NCBI GenBank assembly: GCA_947471985.1
Contig: CANIZL010000004.1
Span: forward strand, 49,295 to 113,294
DNA length: 64,000 nucleotides
Source of the DNA: Verrucomicrobiota bacterium
Lineage (GTDB): Bacteria; Verrucomicrobiota; Verrucomicrobiia; Limisphaerales; UBA9464
Direction: 5' to 3'
In this document: positions 27,542 to 36,107 of the stretch, one piece after another
Position numbering within the stretch: the stretch's first letter is position 1
Layout: every line of letters starts with the position of its first letter
Position numbers and translations under genes: made by a program
Notes under the pieces: model-generated
The model's input: the letters and a program-made list of their open reading frames with translations, nothing else
What the model was told of the DNA's origin: nothing
The model's database searches: none

Positions 27542-29074
27542 TTAGAAAGTGACTTCCACGTTGACGACGCGCAGGCGCCAATCCTCAAGTTTGCCGGCGG
27601 TTTTCACAATCCCGAAGGTGTCATAGGTATAGCCATTGACCTGACCATACGCCGTGTCCGGGGAGATGTTCAATGTCCAAACGGAATCGGGCGGAATGGA
27701 ACGTTCGGGGCCGTGTTCGAGAAAGCTGGTTAATTCGGGAATTCCGGCATTGTAGCGGGCCGGGGAATCTGCTGCCTGCCAGTGACGGAAAATGCCGCGA
27801 CTGGCCACGAGCCGACGCATCATGGGATTGACTGACGCGGACTGTTGATGCCCCCGAAAAATGGCACGCACGGCGCTCTTCGGCGTGCGGGTTTGCGCGA
27901 GCACAAAGCGGGTGGCGGCCTGACCGTAGACAAAGGCCCGCCCGGGATCGTTGGCAAATCCCGGCTCCGCGGTGGCCAGCGTGAAGTCATTCCACATGAA
28001 GCCCAATACAGTCGGATTGATGGGATCCTCCGGGCGGAAATCCTGGGCGTACTGGCTATAGGCCTGCCGGGAGGCCGCATCCGCGGGTCCAAACCAATCC
28101 GGATGCGCCGCCAGAAACTGTTTCTGATTCAGCGTCCCCAGGAACTGGAACCGCTGCGGTCCCGGCGCATCGAGCAGGCCGCGGGGATCAAAGCCCGGTT
28201 CAAGACCGCCATGATGGGCTTCAATATACTCACCGTGGGAGCCAAAATAGATCACGACCGGCAGGAAATCGAAGGCCCGCAGGATGGCCTTGGGATCGAA
28301 ATCGGCGCCGTATTTCATCCGCCCTTCACTGAGAAATCCATAGCGCGCCGCGAGCGAGACCTCCTCGTGATTCCCCCGCCCTAGAAAACACTGGTCGGGA
28401 TTCGCCAGCTTGAGTCGAAGCAGGGTGTAGAGAACCTCCACGCCATACTGTCCGCGATCGGCATAATCGCCGAAGAAGACCATGTGGAAGTTCGGTCGAC
28501 GAATACGAAACCCTTCGAGATATCCCTGCTCATTGAGCCACGCAAGGTCGGCCAGCAGGGACCGCAGATCGCCATGCAGATCCGCGTGCATAAAGACCTC
28601 GGAACCTTCCGGCAGCTCGATTTTCTGGGCGAAGGGTTGAAACCGGAGGGTCGCTGTGGTCGCGGGCTTGCGGCCGTCGCGGAGGAAATTCTGAATCAGC
28701 GCCGTGGTCGGGGCCTGCGGGCTCAGGAAATACGCCGTGTCGGTGTTAAAAAACTCACCTTCCTGCGGCGCCTCGCCGTGCCACAGCGGGAGCTTCCCCA
28801 AGGTTCCGATCCGGCACTGCTGGAAGAACGCCGTCACTACCTCACCGAATTCCCCGTAACGCGGCAGGGGTAGCAGCGCGGACGGCACCGGGCTCCCCTG
28901 CAACGCTCGGTTGGAAGGCAACCGACCGGCGGTGGCCTGCCAGTCCCCAAACGATCGGAACTCCGACTTTGCGGTGGTTTCCGCCGCCAGCGCAGACAGT
29001 CCAACGAGTAGCCCAATCAGGCGAGGGCAAGCTGGCAGGGTTCGCGGGAACGGCATTCGCGGAGCGTCAACCAT
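27542..29074 (-). CDS. Secreted PPP-type (calcineurin-like) phosphoesterase
   Basis: A 510-residue protein. The N-terminus (TLPACPRLIGLLVGLSALAA) is an export signal, either from the ATG at 29072-29074 or from the inner ATG near 29056. All metal-binding blocks of the PPP/metallophosphoesterase fold are present: MHADLHGDLRSL (D-x-H-G-D), VFFGDYADRGQYGVEV (GDxxDRG), FLGRGNHEEVSLA (GNHE), EAHHGGLEPGF and AIFRGHQQSA. The GDYADRG/GNHE/HGG/RGHQ set is typical of eukaryotic-type Ser/Thr phosphatases more than of nucleotidases. It leads a two-gene unit with the CotH kinase. Its long N-terminal region (about residues 40-150) is unassigned. Confidence 0.87.
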   Translation of the reverse strand: MVDAPRMPFPRTLPACPRLIGLLVGLSALAAETTAKSEFRSFGDWQATAGRLPSNRALQGSPVPSALLPLPRYGEFGEVVTAFFQQCRIGTLGKLPLWHGEAPQEGEFFNTDTAYFLSPQAPTTALIQNFLRDGRKPATTATLRFQPFAQKIELPEGSEVFMHADLHGDLRSLLADLAWLNEQGYLEGFRIRRPNFHMVFFGDYADRGQYGVEVLYTLLRLKLANPDQCFLGRGNHEEVSLAARYGFLSEGRMKYGADFDPKAILRAFDFLPVVIYFGSHGEYIEAHHGGLEPGFDPRGLLDAPGPQRFQFLGTLNQKQFLAAHPDWFGPADAASRQAYSQYAQDFRPEDPINPTVLGFMWNDFTLATAEPGFANDPGRAFVYGQAATRFVLAQTRTPKSAVRAIFRGHQQSASVNPMMRRLVASRGIFRHWQAADSPARYNAGIPELTSFLEHGPERSIPPDSVWTLNISPDTAYGQVNGYTYDTFGIVKTAGKLEDWRLRVVNVEVTF

Positions 29075-29279
29075 GGGGAATCTCGGCGAAAATCATTTAT
29101 TGAAATCGTGCGCCGGGGCCGCTGATCCGCCGATTTCGGCGAACCAAATGCGGTCGGCCGGCGTAGGCAGGGGGAGGCATCGGCCTCGACCGGCAAATTA
29201 CCATCGGTTCCCTTGAAACAATTTCCGGGCTCGTGTGTCTCATGACCTTAGGTTACTGTCATCATCCCTTCATTATCGC

Positions 29280-30305
29280 ATGTCCGCTGTCCCTACCCTT
29301 CCGGCCAATCTGGTCACCGTCGCGGCTGTTCAGCAATTGGCGGAGAAACGCCGCCTGCTGTTGGCGGAACTGGGCAAATCCATCGTGGGTCAGCAGGAAG
29401 TCATTGATAATGTCCTCCTGACCGTGTTCTGCGGGGGGCATGCGTTGATCGAAGGTGTCCCCGGTCTGGCCAAGACCCTGCTGATCCGCTCGCTGGGCCG
29501 CGCCCTCGACATCCAGTTCAGCCGCATCCAATTCACGCCGGATCTCATGCCCAGTGACATCACGGGCACGGACGTCCTGGAGGAGGATCATGAGACGGGA
29601 CGGCGCCGGCAGGTGTTTCTCCCGGGACCGGTCTTCGCCAATCTGGTGCTCGCCGACGAAATCAACCGCACGCCGCCCAAGACGCAGGCCGCGATGTTGC
29701 AAGTGATGCAGGAGCGCGAAGTCACCATCGGCACCAAGACCTATCCGCTGGCGGCGCCGTTCCACGTCTTTGCCACGCAGAATCCGCTGGAGCAGGAAGG
29801 CACCTACGTCCTGCCCGAGGCGCAGGCGGATCGCTTCATGTTCCACATCCGCGCCACCTACCCCACCCGGGCGGAGGAGGAACTGGTGGTCCGCAGCACC
29901 ACCGGGACCGAGACGCCCGATTTCCGACCGGTGCTCAGCGGTCTGGAGATCATCGAAATCCAGAAGCTCGTCCGCGCGATTCCGGTGAGCGACGAGGTGG
30001 TCCGGTACGCGGTGCGGCTCGTGGCGTCCACCCGGCCCGAGGATCCCGCGGCCCCGGCCTACATCCGGGAATTCCTGCGCTGGGGCGCCAGTCCGCGGGC
30101 TTCCCAATATTTGGTGCTCGGCGCCAAGGCCCGGGCGGCCGTGGCGGGAAAGTTGTGCGCCGATTACGAGGGCGTCCGCTCCGTCGCGCGTCAGGTGTTG
30201 CGGCATCGGCTGCTCGCGAATTTCAGCGCGCGGGCCCAAAAGGTTTCCGTCAACGACCTGATTGAACGTCTGTTGAAAGAGATCCCGGCCGACGGTTCCC
30301 GTTAG
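29280..30305 (+). CDS. MoxR-family AAA+ ATPase
   Basis: A 341-residue cytoplasmic ATPase from the ATG at 29280. It shows KSIVGQQEVIDNVLLTVFCG, Walker A GHALIEGVPGLAKTLLI, the FTPDLMPSDITGTDVLEED block, Walker B ANLVLADEINRTPPKTQAAML, sensor 1 VFATQNPLEQEGTYVLPEAQ and a C-terminal lid. MoxR proteins act as chaperones, usually for the von Willebrand factor A (VWA) proteins encoded beside them. Here DUF58 and VWA genes follow 26 and 22 bp apart, the classic Bat layout. It is divergent from the phosphatase gene across 205 bp. Confidence 0.95.
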   Translation: MSAVPTLPANLVTVAAVQQLAEKRRLLLAELGKSIVGQQEVIDNVLLTVFCGGHALIEGVPGLAKTLLIRSLGRALDIQFSRIQFTPDLMPSDITGTDVLEEDHETGRRRQVFLPGPVFANLVLADEINRTPPKTQAAMLQVMQEREVTIGTKTYPLAAPFHVFATQNPLEQEGTYVLPEAQADRFMFHIRATYPTRAEEELVVRSTTGTETPDFRPVLSGLEIIEIQKLVRAIPVSDEVVRYAVRLVASTRPEDPAAPAYIREFLRWGASPRASQYLVLGAKARAAVAGKLCADYEGVRSVARQVLRHRLLANFSARAQKVSVNDLIERLLKEIPADGSR

Positions 30306-30331
30306 CCCGGCATTCTCCACCTCTCCGCCCC

Positions 30332-31219
30332 ATGTCCGCCCCGCTCACCCTGCATCCCCGGTTGCTGGCCGCTGCCGAGGATCTGCCGTTGCTGGCGGGG
30401 ACGATCGTGGAGGGCTTTCTCGACGGGCTGCATCGGAGTCCATTCCTGGGGTACAGCACCGAGTTCAGCGCCTACCGGGCCTACACGCAGGGCGACAATC
30501 TGCGGCACATCGATTGGAAGGTCTGGGGTCGGACCGATGAACTCTATGTGAAGCAGTTTGAGGACGACACCAATCTCCGCTGCCAGATCTATCTCGACAC
30601 CAGCAGCTCGATGGATTTCGGCGCGGGGGAGGCGAACAAATTCGATTACGCGCGCCTGCTGGCGGCGGTCCTCGCGCAGTTAATGGTCAAACAACGGGAC
30701 GCTCCCGGGTTGATTCTCTTCGGTCCCGAGTCCCGGCAGGCGCTGCCGGCCCAGGCCACACGACACCAGGCCGTGGAGATCTTCACCCTGCTGGCCACGG
30801 CCCGGGCCACCGGAGCGACGCAACTGGGTCCGGAGTTGTTGGGGATTGTCCAGACCTTTACCCGCCGGGGCCTGGCAGTGGTAATTTCCGATTTCTTCAC
30901 CGCCGACGCCACCACGCTGGAGTTACTGCAACAACTGCACGCGCATCGGCAGGAGGTCATTGTCTTCCATCTCCTGGCACCCGAGGAACTGGAGCTGCCC
31001 TACGAAGGCGAGCTGGTGATGGAGGACAGCGAGACGGCGGAGGAAGTGGTGGTGAACGCGGACCAATTCCGCACGGAATACCGGCGGCGGGTCCAGGCGT
31101 TTTGCGACCAGATCCGGGACGCGTGCGTGCGCTTGGAAATTGATTACCAGCGGCTGCGGAGCGACGAGCCCCTGGATCGGGCCCTGATGGCTTACCTGGA
31201 TCGGCGGATGGCCGTCTGA
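30332..31219 (+). CDS. DUF58 domain protein
   Basis: A 295-residue protein that normally accompanies MoxR. The family core is present: GLHRSPFLGYSTEFSAYRAY, NLRHIDWKVWGRTDELYVKQ and the VWA-like metal site QIYLDTSSSMDFG, then AVVISDFFTADATTLELL. The VWA-like fold ends with a helical tail. No membrane segments are seen, so it is probably cytoplasmic or peripheral. It probably acts with MoxR in assembling or activating the membrane VWA proteins that follow. Confidence 0.93.
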   Translation: MSAPLTLHPRLLAAAEDLPLLAGTIVEGFLDGLHRSPFLGYSTEFSAYRAYTQGDNLRHIDWKVWGRTDELYVKQFEDDTNLRCQIYLDTSSSMDFGAGEANKFDYARLLAAVLAQLMVKQRDAPGLILFGPESRQALPAQATRHQAVEIFTLLATARATGATQLGPELLGIVQTFTRRGLAVVISDFFTADATTLELLQQLHAHRQEVIVFHLLAPEELELPYEGELVMEDSETAEEVVVNADQFRTEYRRRVQAFCDQIRDACVRLEIDYQRLRSDEPLDRALMAYLDRRMAV

Positions 31220-31241
31220 CGACTCCCTAACTCCTCCGCTC

Positions 31242-33338
31242 ATGCCCTTCCTCTTAACCAATCCGATGTTGCTGGCCGCCCTGGCCGGGTTGGGCATCCC
31301 CGTGGTGTTGCATTTGTTGTTGAAGCAGAAAAGTCAACGTCTGCGGTTCAGTACGATTCGGTTTTTTCAGAAACAGGACGAGCAGGCCTCCGCCAAGCGC
31401 AAGCTGCGCAATTGGCTCCTCCTGCTCCTGCGCCTGCTGGTGTTTGCCTTGCTGGTTCTGGTGTTTGCCCGGCCCTATTTGCCGCGCCTCACGAATCCCA
31501 ACGGCATGCCACCCGCCCGTCAGCTGATCCTGGTCCTGGATCAATCCGCCAGCCTGCAGGCCAACGACGGGGCCGGCCTGCGATGGACCCTCGCGCTGAA
31601 GGCCGCCCGCCAGGCCCTCGCGTCGCTGCGGCCCAACGACCGCGCCGCCTTGATCACCTGCGGAACTCAGGCCCGCGTGGCCGCGGGGTTCGGTCCCCCA
31701 TCCGTCGCGGCGCAGATTCTCGACGGGTTAACACCCGGTACCGGTACCGGCGAACTGAGCGCCGGCCTGCGCGAGGCCACGCGTCTTTTGGCCTTGGGCG
31801 ACCCGAAGTTCACCACGTCCATCACCGTGGTCAGCGATTTCCAACGGACCAGTGCACTGAATCTTGGGGCGTCACCCCTGCCGTCGAATCTGAACGTCCA
31901 ACTCGTCGCCGTGGGCGATATCGCCGCACCGAATGTGGCCGTGGTGGAACTGAATCTGGCCGCCGTCAACGACACGCTGCCGCACGCGACGGTGGCGAAT
32001 TTCGGCGCCGAGGAGTTCCGCGAATTGACCGCCGAATTCCTGGTCGACGGCAAGACTGTCTCGGTTCACGGACTGCCGCTCACGGCGGGTGGCACCACGA
32101 ATCTCAACCTGACGCTGCCCGTTTTGCCGGCGGGCTGGCACAGCGCGGAATTTCGCGTAAAGGCCCGGGATCCCCTGGCCCTGGATAACGCCCGGTTCGC
32201 GGCATTCTACACGCCGGAACCCGTGCGCGTGTTGCTCTTGGAAGGACGCCCCACCGCCCGCTCGTTCGAGGAACAGAGTTTCTTCGTCGCCGCCGCCCTC
32301 GATCCCGCCTTCGGCACCACCAATGCCAGTCGTTCGCCTTTCGCCCTCCAAAAGCTGCGCCCGGACGAACTCGCAGGGGCGCTGACGACCAACCCAACGA
32401 ACCGACCGGAGGTCGTCGTGCTGCCCGCCCAGCGTCCCCTCTCGGGCGCCGCCATGGGTGCCTTGCGGGATTTTGTGCAGGCGGGCGGCGGGTTGCTGTT
32501 GTGGGTGGGCGAAGAGACGTCGGCGAACCGCTTCAACACGGACCTCGCGGAGTTGTCGCCCGCGCTCCTGCGGGCGGTGGAATCCGCGGATGCCGAATCC
32601 GACTGGCACATGGGCGAACACGATCCGGACGCCGCAATCTTCGCGTCGTTCCGCCGTTCCAACAGCGGGAATCTCGCATTGCCCGCCTTCCTGCGCCGGT
32701 TCACGCTCACGCCTGTGGCCACGAGTCTGGTGAGCGCCCGCTTCGAGGACGGCGTCCCGTTGTTGATTGGACGCACCGTCGGACGCGGCCAGGTCCTGCT
32801 GGTTAACACGTCGGCCGACACGTCCTGGTCGGACTGGCCCAAGCGCAAAAGCTTCGTCCCGTGGCTGCACAACACCGCGCAATTTCTGGCGGGACGCGGC
32901 CCGGAGAAATCCGTCCGCGATGGCGAGAACTGGACGGCCGGTGCCGAAGCCGATCTGGACCTGGGACAGCCCGCCGCCAAGACCGCGTTTCGTCTGCAGG
33001 GCGCGGGCCGACCCGAAACCACCGTGACGACCGATACCCAAGGCCGGCTGGATCTCTCCCTCACCACACCGGGCGTCTATTCGCTGCGCGATACCAGCGG
33101 CCGGGAAGTGCGTCGCTGGGCCGTCAATGTGCCGGCGGCGGAAGCCGATCTGACCGCCCTCCGGCCGGCGGATGCCCAACAACAACTGGTGCGCGTGGAG
33201 CCCACCACGGGCAATCTGCTGGGTGCCGACTGGTTCGGCCCCGGACAAAATCAACGCGAACTGTGGCGCTTCCTGCTGCTCTGCGCCCTGGCGCTGCTCG
33301 TCGTTGAGACCCTTTATTCGAACCGTTCGTATGCCTGA
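31242..33338 (+). CDS. BatA-like membrane protein with VWA domain
   Basis: A 698-residue inner-membrane protein. It opens with the Bat N-terminal hairpin: LLAALAGLGIPVVLHLLLKQ, the cytoplasmic stretch KQDEQASAKRKLRN, and a second helix WLLLLLRLLVFALLVLVFA. The VWA domain follows (LILVLDQSASLQANDGAGL, a MIDAS D-x-S-x-S). The large periplasmic remainder has repeated beta segments and a glutamine-amidotransferase-like stretch (RVLLLEGRPTARSFEEQSF, LRDFVQAGGGLLLWVGEET). A last membrane segment (LWRFLLLCALALLVVETLY) precedes the C-terminus. In Bacteroidetes and Leptospira, Bat proteins relate to envelope stress. The exact role here is unknown. Confidence 0.9.
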   Translation: MPFLLTNPMLLAALAGLGIPVVLHLLLKQKSQRLRFSTIRFFQKQDEQASAKRKLRNWLLLLLRLLVFALLVLVFARPYLPRLTNPNGMPPARQLILVLDQSASLQANDGAGLRWTLALKAARQALASLRPNDRAALITCGTQARVAAGFGPPSVAAQILDGLTPGTGTGELSAGLREATRLLALGDPKFTTSITVVSDFQRTSALNLGASPLPSNLNVQLVAVGDIAAPNVAVVELNLAAVNDTLPHATVANFGAEEFRELTAEFLVDGKTVSVHGLPLTAGGTTNLNLTLPVLPAGWHSAEFRVKARDPLALDNARFAAFYTPEPVRVLLLEGRPTARSFEEQSFFVAAALDPAFGTTNASRSPFALQKLRPDELAGALTTNPTNRPEVVVLPAQRPLSGAAMGALRDFVQAGGGLLLWVGEETSANRFNTDLAELSPALLRAVESADAESDWHMGEHDPDAAIFASFRRSNSGNLALPAFLRRFTLTPVATSLVSARFEDGVPLLIGRTVGRGQVLLVNTSADTSWSDWPKRKSFVPWLHNTAQFLAGRGPEKSVRDGENWTAGAEADLDLGQPAAKTAFRLQGAGRPETTVTTDTQGRLDLSLTTPGVYSLRDTSGREVRRWAVNVPAAEADLTALRPADAQQQLVRVEPTTGNLLGADWFGPGQNQRELWRFLLLCALALLVVETLYSNRSYA

Positions 33339-33345
33339 AAGGAGG
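33338..33345 (+). promoter_or_regulatory. Strong ribosome binding site deciding a GTG start
   Basis: AAAGGAGG overlaps the last base of the BatA-like stop codon and lies four bases before the GTG at 33350. It is one of the few near-perfect Shine-Dalgarno sequences in this window and supports that GTG start. Confidence 0.7.
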
Positions 33346-33349
33346 CTTT

Positions 33350-36076
33350 GTGATTCCTGAATCTAAAACTGCCCTGGAACAGCTCACCACCGCCGGCCGC
33401 AAGCGGGATGTCACCCGTCGCGTGGCCTCCGCCCTCATGGTGGGGGCCCTGACCCTGCTGCTGATCGGCCTCGGCGCGCTGGCCAATTACTGGCTCATGC
33501 TGCCCGTCAATGCGCGCTGGGCCGCGTTGATCGGCATGGCCGCCGTGTTCCTGCTCGGGCTTCGCCACCTGCTCCGTTTGTGGCGCCAGTCCACCTCCCC
33601 CAAGCAGGCCGCTCTCGAGTTTGAAGCGAATCGCCCGCAGGCCGGCTGTGAGGTCTCGACCGCGGCCGAGTATGCCACGGGTGAACGCAAGCCCGCCGCG
33701 GAATACGAAGTCCAGCTGGTGGCGGCTCTGGACCAGAAAGCCGCGGCTTCCCTGAAGGAGTCCGCCGTCCCCTACGAGCGGAGATTGGTGAAACCGACGA
33801 TCCTCTCCGCGGGCGTCGCGCTCGGCTTCATCGTGTTTGCCACCGCCTTTCCCGGCGCCGGTACGGCCCTCCTGCGCACCCTGGCTCCGTGGTCCCAGGC
33901 AGCGTTCACGCACGTCGAAGTCCAACCCGGCAACGTCGAGCTCCCGGTGGGACAACAACTCGTCCTCACCAACATCTTCACCGGCCGCCTCCCGGCGAGT
34001 GCCGAACTGGTGCTCCGCGAGGACGGGCGCAGCGAGCCCACTCACGTGCGGCTCACCGACGCCACCAACGGGGTCTTCCGTCACACGCTGAAGAACCTCC
34101 GCACGTCGCTGACGTATCAGGTGACCGGCGGTGATGCCGTCTCGGAGAACTTCATCGTCACCACGTACATTCCCCCGGCGATCCAGGCGTTGCGTGTCCA
34201 TTTGGAATATCCCGCTTACACCGGCCTCCCGGCGGTGGATCTGTCCAGCGCCGACTTCAGTGCGGTCCGCGGTACGGTCGCGACGCTGCAAATCACGCCG
34301 AACGTACCGCTTTCGCGGGCCCGGCTGCGCTTCACCAACGGAGTGGAAATGGAATTGAAGTCGACCGGCGGCCCCACCTGGAGCGCGAACATCCCGGTGG
34401 TCCGCGACACGGAGTATCGGATCGAACTATGGGATCAAAAGGGCCGGCCCGGCCTTCCGCCGACGCCCCACCAGCTCACCGCGCTGCCCGATGCTCCGCC
34501 GAAAGTGGATTTCGCGCTGCCGGGTCAGGACATCCGGGCCGCCGCCACCAACACCATCCCGCTAAAAGTCACCGCTCGCGACGATTTTGGCCTGGCCGAC
34601 ATCAAGATCATCTACCACCGGCTGGGCGATCCGGAAAAGGAACTGATTCTGCCCCGGACCGCCCTTCCCCAGGGCACCAACGAACTGACCGTCGAGACCG
34701 AACTCGATCTCTCCGGCCTTAAGTTATCCAATTACGAAGTGGTGGCCTACCACGCCGAAGCGCGGGACAACAACACGCTCGACGGTCCGGGCATTGGCCG
34801 TTCCCCGGTTTATTTCATCGAAATCACTGACGAAAAGGGCGTCGCGAGCAAATCGCAGCCCAAGCCCGGGCAAAAGGTGAATTTGTTGATCATCCAAAAG
34901 CAGATCATCGCGGACACCACCGCCCTTCCGCGCCAAGCCACGGCCGATCAGTTCAAGGAACTCGCGGCGCGCCAGCACGACGCGGTCGAGTTTGGCCGGA
35001 TGTATCAAACCGCCCTGATGCAGACGGGCGCGCCGATCCCGGTGCAGGGGCAGATCAACGAAGCCGTCACCGCCATGGAAAAAGCGGCCGCTGCGTTGAC
35101 TCAGCAGCAACGCGACACCGCCCTGCCCCCCGAGGAAGCGGCTCTGGCGGCTTTGTATCAGACCCTTCGTTTGATGCCGGAATTGGAGAATCTGCCAACC
35201 ACTCCGCCCACCGCCCAAAAAGCGCCCCCGAAGCCCCAACCGCCAACCCTGAAAGTGGTGCTGGAGGCCATCAAGCAACAGAAGCAACAGCCGCCGAATG
35301 CGCAGGAGCTGGCCCAACTGCTCGAAGAAGTGCAGGAACTGAGCCGCCAGCAGGCGGGCATCAGCACTGCCTGTCAGAACCCCAGCAGCGGCCCCGCTGG
35401 CAATCCCCAGGTCTCCCGCCCCTTGCCCTCCTCGCCGAACGAGAGTCCGGAAAATCCTGCCGCGGCGAACAACCCACCCCCGCCCTCGGACGCCGCCGCG
35501 AAGGCGGCCCAGGCGAGTGCGAAGGGCCAAGGAAAAGGAAAAGGCCAGGGCAAAGGTCAGGGTGACCCCAAAGGGTCGCCGGAAACCGCCGGCAAATCCG
35601 GCCCCAAGGGCGCGTCCGGGAAGAAGGGTGAGCCGGGCCAACCGGGGGCAGAGAAAGGCGAACAAGCCAACAGCGAGACGCCGAAACCCAACGAGGCCAC
35701 CCCTCCGCCCAAACCGGCGGAACTCGCTGAACTCGCCCCGAAGGAAGAGCAGTTGAGTCAGGCCGCGCAGGAACTCGCCGAACGCATCAATCGAATCGCC
35801 GGCAAGGGTTCCCGTATGGGCCACGGTGCCAGCAAACGCATGGGCGAGGCGGCCGGCAAAATGAAGGTCGCTGCCCAGGCCATGCGCGGGGGGGATCGAC
35901 CGGGCGCCGGCTCCGCCACCAATCAAGGCAGCGATGCCATGGGCGCCGCCGCCGCACTTTTGGAATCCCTGATTCAGGGCAAGCCGGAGCTGTCCGACGT
36001 CTCATCCGAGGAGGCACCCCGCGAGTTCGAGAGTCCCATCGCGGACTACTTCAAGCGCTTGTCCCGCGCCCAATAG
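33350..36076 (+). CDS. Large membrane-anchored protein with low-complexity region (Bat operon)
   Basis: A 908-residue protein starting at GTG 33350. Two hydrophobic segments near the N-terminus (MVGALTLLLIGLGALANYWL and AALIGMAAVFLLGLRHLL) and a third near residue 145 (LSAGVALGFIVFATAFPG) precede beta-rich repeats. A helical region about 515-640 contains PLP-rich and Q-rich stretches. Residues about 690-790 are low complexity (KGQGKGKGQGKGQG and GEPGQPGAEKGEQ). A helical end follows (EQLSQAAQELAERINRIAG). The layout matches the large DUF4175-like proteins often found between BatA and VWA genes. A scaffold or assembly role is inferred. Confidence 0.82.
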   Translation: MIPESKTALEQLTTAGRKRDVTRRVASALMVGALTLLLIGLGALANYWLMLPVNARWAALIGMAAVFLLGLRHLLRLWRQSTSPKQAALEFEANRPQAGCEVSTAAEYATGERKPAAEYEVQLVAALDQKAAASLKESAVPYERRLVKPTILSAGVALGFIVFATAFPGAGTALLRTLAPWSQAAFTHVEVQPGNVELPVGQQLVLTNIFTGRLPASAELVLREDGRSEPTHVRLTDATNGVFRHTLKNLRTSLTYQVTGGDAVSENFIVTTYIPPAIQALRVHLEYPAYTGLPAVDLSSADFSAVRGTVATLQITPNVPLSRARLRFTNGVEMELKSTGGPTWSANIPVVRDTEYRIELWDQKGRPGLPPTPHQLTALPDAPPKVDFALPGQDIRAAATNTIPLKVTARDDFGLADIKIIYHRLGDPEKELILPRTALPQGTNELTVETELDLSGLKLSNYEVVAYHAEARDNNTLDGPGIGRSPVYFIEITDEKGVASKSQPKPGQKVNLLIIQKQIIADTTALPRQATADQFKELAARQHDAVEFGRMYQTALMQTGAPIPVQGQINEAVTAMEKAAAALTQQQRDTALPPEEAALAALYQTLRLMPELENLPTTPPTAQKAPPKPQPPTLKVVLEAIKQQKQQPPNAQELAQLLEEVQELSRQQAGISTACQNPSSGPAGNPQVSRPLPSSPNESPENPAAANNPPPPSDAAAKAAQASAKGQGKGKGQGKGQGDPKGSPETAGKSGPKGASGKKGEPGQPGAEKGEQANSETPKPNEATPPPKPAELAELAPKEEQLSQAAQELAERINRIAGKGSRMGHGASKRMGEAAGKMKVAAQAMRGGDRPGAGSATNQGSDAMGAAAALLESLIQGKPELSDVSSEEAPREFESPIADYFKRLSRAQ

Positions 36077-36107
36077 TTCGGGCCACCCGACGGGCTCGCG
36101 CCACGCC

